From contig JAJFUV010000086.1 of the NCBI GenBank assembly GCA_021372245.1, forward strand, positions 32,845 through 96,844: DNA of 64,000 bases, in the 5' to 3' direction. This document shows, piece by piece, positions 60,454 through 64,000 of this stretch; position 1 is the first letter of the stretch, and every line of letters begins with the position of its first letter. The translations under genes were made by a program, and so were the position numbers. The notes under the pieces were generated by a model, which did not search any database, had not been told where the DNA came from, and saw only the letters and a program-made list of their open reading frames with translations. The stretch comes from Terriglobales bacterium (GTDB taxonomy: Bacteria; Acidobacteriota; Terriglobia; Bryobacterales; Bryobacteraceae).

Positions 60454-61311
60454 GTGCAATTCGGGATTCACTCGCTTCTTTTCCGGGAGACCTTCGCCGA
60501 ACAGGACCTGCCCTTGCTGGACAAGTGCAAGAAGATGGGTTTCGACGCGGTTGAGATCATTCCCTTCGACGTTGATCGCTTCCCCGCCGCCAAGGTAAAG
60601 AAGGCGGCCGCCGACCTGGGGCTCACCATCAACATGGGCTTCGGGATGCCGCTCCAGTACAACATCATTTCGCCGGACGCCGCGGTCCGCAAAGCGGGAC
60701 TGGACTTTTCGCGCAAGCTGATCGACGTATGCAACGAAGTCGGCGCGAAGCTTTTCGGTGGCATGATCTACTGCGGATGGGGCTATCTGACGGGCAAGGG
60801 GCGTACCGAGCAGGAATGGAACTGGGGCGTGGAAGGCTATCGCGAGATCGCCAACTACGCCAAGCAGACTTCGGACCTGATCCTGGGCATCGAGCCGGTC
60901 AACCGCTTCGAATCCCACTTCATCAACACGGCCGCCGATGCGGTGAAGTTCATCCATGCGGTTGGCGTGCCCAACGTGCGCGTGCATCTGGACACGTTCC
61001 ACATGATCCGCGAAGAAGACGACTTCCCGAGGGCGGTGGAGACTGCCGGCCGCCTGCTTGGCTACGTCCATGCTTGCGAGAATCAGCGCGGCATTCCGGG
61101 CACCGGCCTGGTGCCGTGGGTGCCGTTCTTCAAGGCGCTCCGCAAGGTGGGCTACGACGGCTGCATCACCATCGAGTCGTTCGATCCGGACATCGAAAGT
61201 GTCGCCAAGCTCTGCTGCATCTGGCGCAAGCTGGCGGATTCTCCGGAGCAGCTTGCGACCGAAGGCGTGAAGTTCCTCAAGAGCGTCTACCAGCAGGTTC
61301 AAGCGGCCTAG
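60454..61311 (+). CDS. Sugar epimerase/isomerase, D-tagatose/D-psicose 3-epimerase-like
   Basis: A 285-aa xylose-isomerase-like TIM barrel. The start is GTG 60454, seven bases after AGGAGG; the upstream in-frame segment has no family sequence. The four metal-binding regions of ketose 3-epimerases are recognisable: LGIEPVNRFE, VHLDTFHM, HACENQRG and ITIESF. A Glu-Asp-His-Glu set thus seems complete. It is not exported, unlike the other sugar isomerase of the window. It lies downstream of the XylR-type regulator and of the GH cluster and upstream of the fucosidase. Confidence 0.87.
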   Translation: MQFGIHSLLFRETFAEQDLPLLDKCKKMGFDAVEIIPFDVDRFPAAKVKKAAADLGLTINMGFGMPLQYNIISPDAAVRKAGLDFSRKLIDVCNEVGAKLFGGMIYCGWGYLTGKGRTEQEWNWGVEGYREIANYAKQTSDLILGIEPVNRFESHFINTAADAVKFIHAVGVPNVRVHLDTFHMIREEDDFPRAVETAGRLLGYVHACENQRGIPGTGLVPWVPFFKALRKVGYDGCITIESFDPDIESVAKLCCIWRKLADSPEQLATEGVKFLKSVYQQVQAA

Positions 61312-61363
61312 GCAGTTTCTGGCTGTACCTGCCGCGGTCCGCTGTCATATGCTGTAAGCCGGG

Positions 61364-62761
61364 ATGGGCGATAACCAATCTCTGCTTCAACGCCGAGTTT
61401 TGCTCAAACGTGCCGCCATGGCCGGATTCGGCCTGCCACTGGCCGCGCAGCAACAAGACACGGAAGCCTTTCGCCGGATGGGTGAAATGGTTGTGCATCG
61501 CAAGATCCAGCCGTGGTTTCCCAAAGCGGGAATGGGTCTGTTCCTGCCGTGGGGCCCGTGCAGCGTGGGCGAAATCGAGGGCGGCTGGGGTCTCTTCCGA
61601 GACATGAGGCCGCCCAACAAGTATTGGCCGGTCGAGAAGTACATGGCCCTGGCGGATCGTTTCAATCCACAGAATTACGATCCCGAAAAGTGGCTGGTTG
61701 CGGCGAAGCATGCCGGTTTCAAATACACCGCCTTCCTCCTGAGACATCACGACGGCTACGCCATGTGGCCCACAGAGTACGGCGAGTTCGGCACCAGGCA
61801 GCACATGGGCGGCCGCGACCTTGTGAGGCCATTCGTGGAAGCGTGCCGCCGCGTCGGGCTCAAGGTGGGCTTCTGCTACTCGCCCACGGACTGGCTCTTC
61901 AACCCCAAGGGCTGGCCGTGGCGGGGTTTCCCGTTGCGCGATCCCGAGTTCAAGTACCGGCGCCCCGAACGCAGCCAAGGTCTGCCGCGCTACGCGGACA
62001 TGCCTATCCCGCAAATGCAGAAGTACTTCGACCAGCTCTGGGCCGTAGTGAAAGGACAGATGAGCGAGGTCCTGACGCGCTACGGCAAGATCGACCTGTT
62101 CTGGTGGGACGGCTACGACTGGCCGGTGGGTATCGACCATCACGGCCAGGAACTGGAAAACTACGTCCGCAAGCTTCAGCCCGACATCGTGCTCAACGAC
62201 CGCAACATGCTATGGGACAAGGGCCGCACGCTGGGCGATTACAGCACGGCCTTCGAGAACCGCAATCCCGCCGATAAGCCCAAGGGTGTATGGGAGCAGT
62301 GCGAGGCGGCATGCGGCACCTGGAGTTACGAGGGCGAAAGCCCTTGTAAACCGGCGTCGTATGTGATCGAGCGACTGGTACGCAACCGCGCCTGGGGCGG
62401 AAACTACATGGTCAGCTTCGGTCCCCGTCCCGATGGCACTATGCGGCCGGTGTTTTACGAGATCTGCAGGCAGATGGCGGGCTGGATGAAGCACAGCGGC
62501 GAGTCGGTGTTCGACGTGGAGGCGGGGCCGTATCCCGAACGCTGCGACGTGCCGGTCACCATCAAAGGCGGTACCTGGTATCTGCACTTCCTCTCGCCAA
62601 AGCAGCGCACGGCGGCGCTCACGGGCATCAAACCTCCTTCGAGCGCGCGGCGGCTGCGCACCGGCCAACCGGCCCCATGGAAGAAAGATGGCAACCGGGT
62701 GGTGGTCGCCCTGCCCGAGAATGCACCGGTCGAGATGGACGAGGTGGTGGCCGTAAGTTGA
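61364..62761 (+). CDS. Alpha-L-fucosidase, glycoside hydrolase family 29
   Basis: A 465-aa exported enzyme with a leader (LLKRAAMAGFGLPLAA). GH29 features are GMGLFLPWG near residue 55, the conserved FNPQNYDPEKWLVAAKHAGFKYTAFLLRHHDGYAMW with the HHDG motif, and the nucleophile strand KIDLFWWDG near residue 245. A small C-terminal beta domain follows. The length is typical for the smaller bacterial group. It should remove terminal alpha-L-fucose from glycans and completes the set of exo-acting hydrolases of the 51-63 kb cluster. Confidence 0.9.
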   Translation: MGDNQSLLQRRVLLKRAAMAGFGLPLAAQQQDTEAFRRMGEMVVHRKIQPWFPKAGMGLFLPWGPCSVGEIEGGWGLFRDMRPPNKYWPVEKYMALADRFNPQNYDPEKWLVAAKHAGFKYTAFLLRHHDGYAMWPTEYGEFGTRQHMGGRDLVRPFVEACRRVGLKVGFCYSPTDWLFNPKGWPWRGFPLRDPEFKYRRPERSQGLPRYADMPIPQMQKYFDQLWAVVKGQMSEVLTRYGKIDLFWWDGYDWPVGIDHHGQELENYVRKLQPDIVLNDRNMLWDKGRTLGDYSTAFENRNPADKPKGVWEQCEAACGTWSYEGESPCKPASYVIERLVRNRAWGGNYMVSFGPRPDGTMRPVFYEICRQMAGWMKHSGESVFDVEAGPYPERCDVPVTIKGGTWYLHFLSPKQRTAALTGIKPPSSARRLRTGQPAPWKKDGNRVVVALPENAPVEMDEVVAVS

Positions 62762-62857
62762 GTTGAATGGGCCAGGAGCCGAGACACGCCCCCGCGCCGT
62801 GCTACGATGTGTGCAACCCCCCCCTGAGGCGGTAATGCCGGATAGAGGAGCGTCCCA

Positions 62858-63292
62858 ATGAAGCCACAGAACTTCGACAACCACACCCGATTCGTGGTGG
62901 GCTACCACGGTGTTTTGTTCGTACTGCTGCTCGCTATTCTGGGCGGCTCTGTTGTCAACCTGATCAAGTCCTGGGGCGACCACACGCGCATCTACAGCGC
63001 GTCGCTGATCCTGGCGCTGACCATCGCGGTCTTCATGGTTGGGTTGTTCGCGCGCATCTTCGCGTTGAAGGCGCAGGACCGTGCCATTCGTGCCGAGGAG
63101 AACCTGCGGCACTTCGTGCTTACGGGAAAGCTTCTCGACCCAAGATTATCCATCCGGCAGATCATTGGCCTGCGTTTCGCGCCCGACGAGGAGTTCGTCG
63201 AACTGGCAAAACGCGCCGTCGCGGAGAACCTCTCCGAGATCGATATCAAAAAGGCCGTGAAGAACTGGAAAGCGGATACCTACCGGGTGTGA
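62858..63292 (+). CDS. DUF6526-family membrane protein
   Basis: A 144-aa protein with two hydrophobic spans (GVLFVLLLAILGGSVVNLI and SLILALTIAVFMVGLFARIF) followed by a conserved-looking cytoplasmic tail: AIRAEENLRHFVLTGKLLDPRLSIRQIIGLRFAPDEEFVELAKRAV. This tail pattern identifies DUF6526. ATG 62858 follows GAGGAG at seven bases. The function is unknown; the gene has no obvious link to the sugar cluster. Confidence 0.82.
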   Translation: MKPQNFDNHTRFVVGYHGVLFVLLLAILGGSVVNLIKSWGDHTRIYSASLILALTIAVFMVGLFARIFALKAQDRAIRAEENLRHFVLTGKLLDPRLSIRQIIGLRFAPDEEFVELAKRAVAENLSEIDIKKAVKNWKADTYRV

Positions 63293-63327
63293 GCCGCACG
63301 TCCGGCCTGCTCACTTGCGAACGGTCT

Positions 63328-64000
63328 TTACCATAACTGCGCCTGTTCCCTCTCCAGATATGGCAGGATGTCCGTCCAATGGTAAGGGCAGATATCCGGT
63401 TTGAAGCGTACCGGGTACCAGGCGGGAACATCCGAGAGACTCTCGTACGTCGTTCTGGTCAGGTTTGTCAGATTGCGATAGTCATCAAGCGAGATGGCCA
63501 GCAATGCTTTGAACCTGCCCTTGTCGCCGGTGGCTTTGGCAGCGGCGGCCTGCATTTTGTGATGGTAGAACTTCGCCACCAGGAGTACGGCCTCTGTGTC
63601 CGTTAGCACCCGCCCGGCTTCGGACTTACGATTGATGGCCACATTGTTGGCGAGCCGTGCCAGGGAGACCGCCTTTTCCGCGTCGCGAACACGGGCGGCA
63701 AGGAAGTCGACCGGTGTCTCGCCTTTGATCGTCTCGCCCTTGCGCAGCGCATCGAGATACTGCGGAATACGCACCAGTCTGGGTAGGACCAGAAACGGTA
63801 TTCCTTTGGCTTGTTCGAGTTGCTCGAGCAGAATCCCGGCGGAAACCACGCAATGGTTGTCGTAGTGCAACCAGACCAGCCTCTGGATGCCGGGGAGTAC
63901 GTCGGCTCCCGCTTCTTGGGAGTCAAGCATGTACCGCGCCGCTTTCGCGCTTCCGTAACGCAGGGCAAGCCGCCGAATCCAGAACTCGCGTTCGGACTTT
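63328..64000 (-). CDS. Hypothetical protein, 5' end cut by window edge
   Basis: The minus-strand frame stays open from the window edge at 64000 to the stop at 63328. An ATG at 63930 is internal: the residues before it read on without a break (REFWIRRLALRYGSAKAARYM), so the gene starts beyond the window. The visible ~223 residues are soluble and helical (DYRNLTNLTRTTYESL) and end in PYHWTDILPYLEREQ. No family is recognised and no signal peptide can be judged. It is convergent with the DUF6526 gene. Confidence 0.6.
   Translation of the reverse strand, partial: KSEREFWIRRLALRYGSAKAARYMLDSQEAGADVLPGIQRLVWLHYDNHCVVSAGILLEQLEQAKGIPFLVLPRLVRIPQYLDALRKGETIKGETPVDFLAARVRDAEKAVSLARLANNVAINRKSEAGRVLTDTEAVLLVAKFYHHKMQAAAAKATGDKGRFKALLAISLDDYRNLTNLTRTTYESLSDVPAWYPVRFKPDICPYHWTDILPYLEREQAQLW

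Noticed and set aside
1..64000. tRNA, rRNA and CRISPR arrays
   Set aside because: No cloverleaf, ribosomal sequence or regularly spaced direct repeats were recognised in reading; a dedicated scan (tRNAscan-SE, CRISPR finder) would settle it.

Overview
The window is high-GC, densely coded bacterial chromosome. The gene content and style suggest an acidobacterium of the Bryobacterales/Solibacter type. The signs are many exported sugar-active enzymes and oxidoreductases with twin-arginine-like N-termini, ThuA/PA14/sugar-isomerase proteins, a FPFTV-type small secreted protein, a DUF4097 lipoprotein and scattered glycoside hydrolases. This placement is inference from gene content; there is no rRNA gene to confirm it. 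I saw no tRNA, rRNA, CRISPR array or intact transposon.

Layout. 1-3.2 kb (minus): ECF sigma factor with its zinc-finger anti-sigma factor, then a coupled thpR-plsY-gpsA lipid/RNA block. 3.2-9.8 kb (plus): 3-methyladenine glycosylase, phosphomannomutase, a VapBC-type toxin-antitoxin pair with a repeated operator, HAD phosphatase, a methyltransferase with a zinc-ribbon segment, and a DUF4097 lipoprotein. 9.8-23.5 kb: sugar and peptide catabolism with exported enzymes (lactonase, Gfo/Idh oxidoreductase, GH36 alpha-galactosidase, ThuA, PA14, sugar isomerase, GT-C glycosyltransferase, M19 dipeptidase). 23.4-26.9 kb (minus): an assimilatory sulfur operon (barrel-like protein, O-acetylhomoserine sulfhydrylase, cysteine synthase) behind a consensus promoter and a long structured leader. 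27-28.1 kb: VIT-type transporter and a decayed IS701-family transposase.

28.1-32.6 kb (minus) is the most unusual region. A four-gene, translationally coupled operon encodes a MoxR-like AAA+ ATPase, an unrecognised 140-aa protein, a HExxH/VWA protein of the DUF2201 type and a diverged S-adenosylmethionine synthetase. Upstream lies a clear SAM-I (S-box) riboswitch, and the first ribosome-binding site can pair with a CCTCC segment between riboswitch and gene. I read this as a SAM-sensing chaperone/metallopeptidase system that carries its own SAM synthetase. Its biological role is unknown.

33-47.4 kb: small secreted protein, a split 2-hydroxyacyl-CoA dehydratase-activator-type gene pair, a ceramidase-like exported hydrolase, a ROK repressor flanked by two copies of one palindromic motif, an exported Gfo/Idh oxidoreductase, an exported D-2-hydroxyacid dehydrogenase, and a SpoIVB-type (S55) protein coupled to a beta-propeller. 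47.4-51.1 kb: uppP, ftsK and an orphan HicB antitoxin. 51.2-64 kb: a carbohydrate cluster with GH32, two tandem paralogous hydrolase-like proteins, an FGE-like/sialidase/MORN fusion, a XylR-type regulator, a ketose 3-epimerase-like protein and GH29 alpha-L-fucosidase, ending in DUF6526 and a gene cut by the window edge.

Across the window, several genes with no Shine-Dalgarno sequence have a -10-like hexamer 6-8 nt before the start codon. This suggests leaderless transcription is common here.
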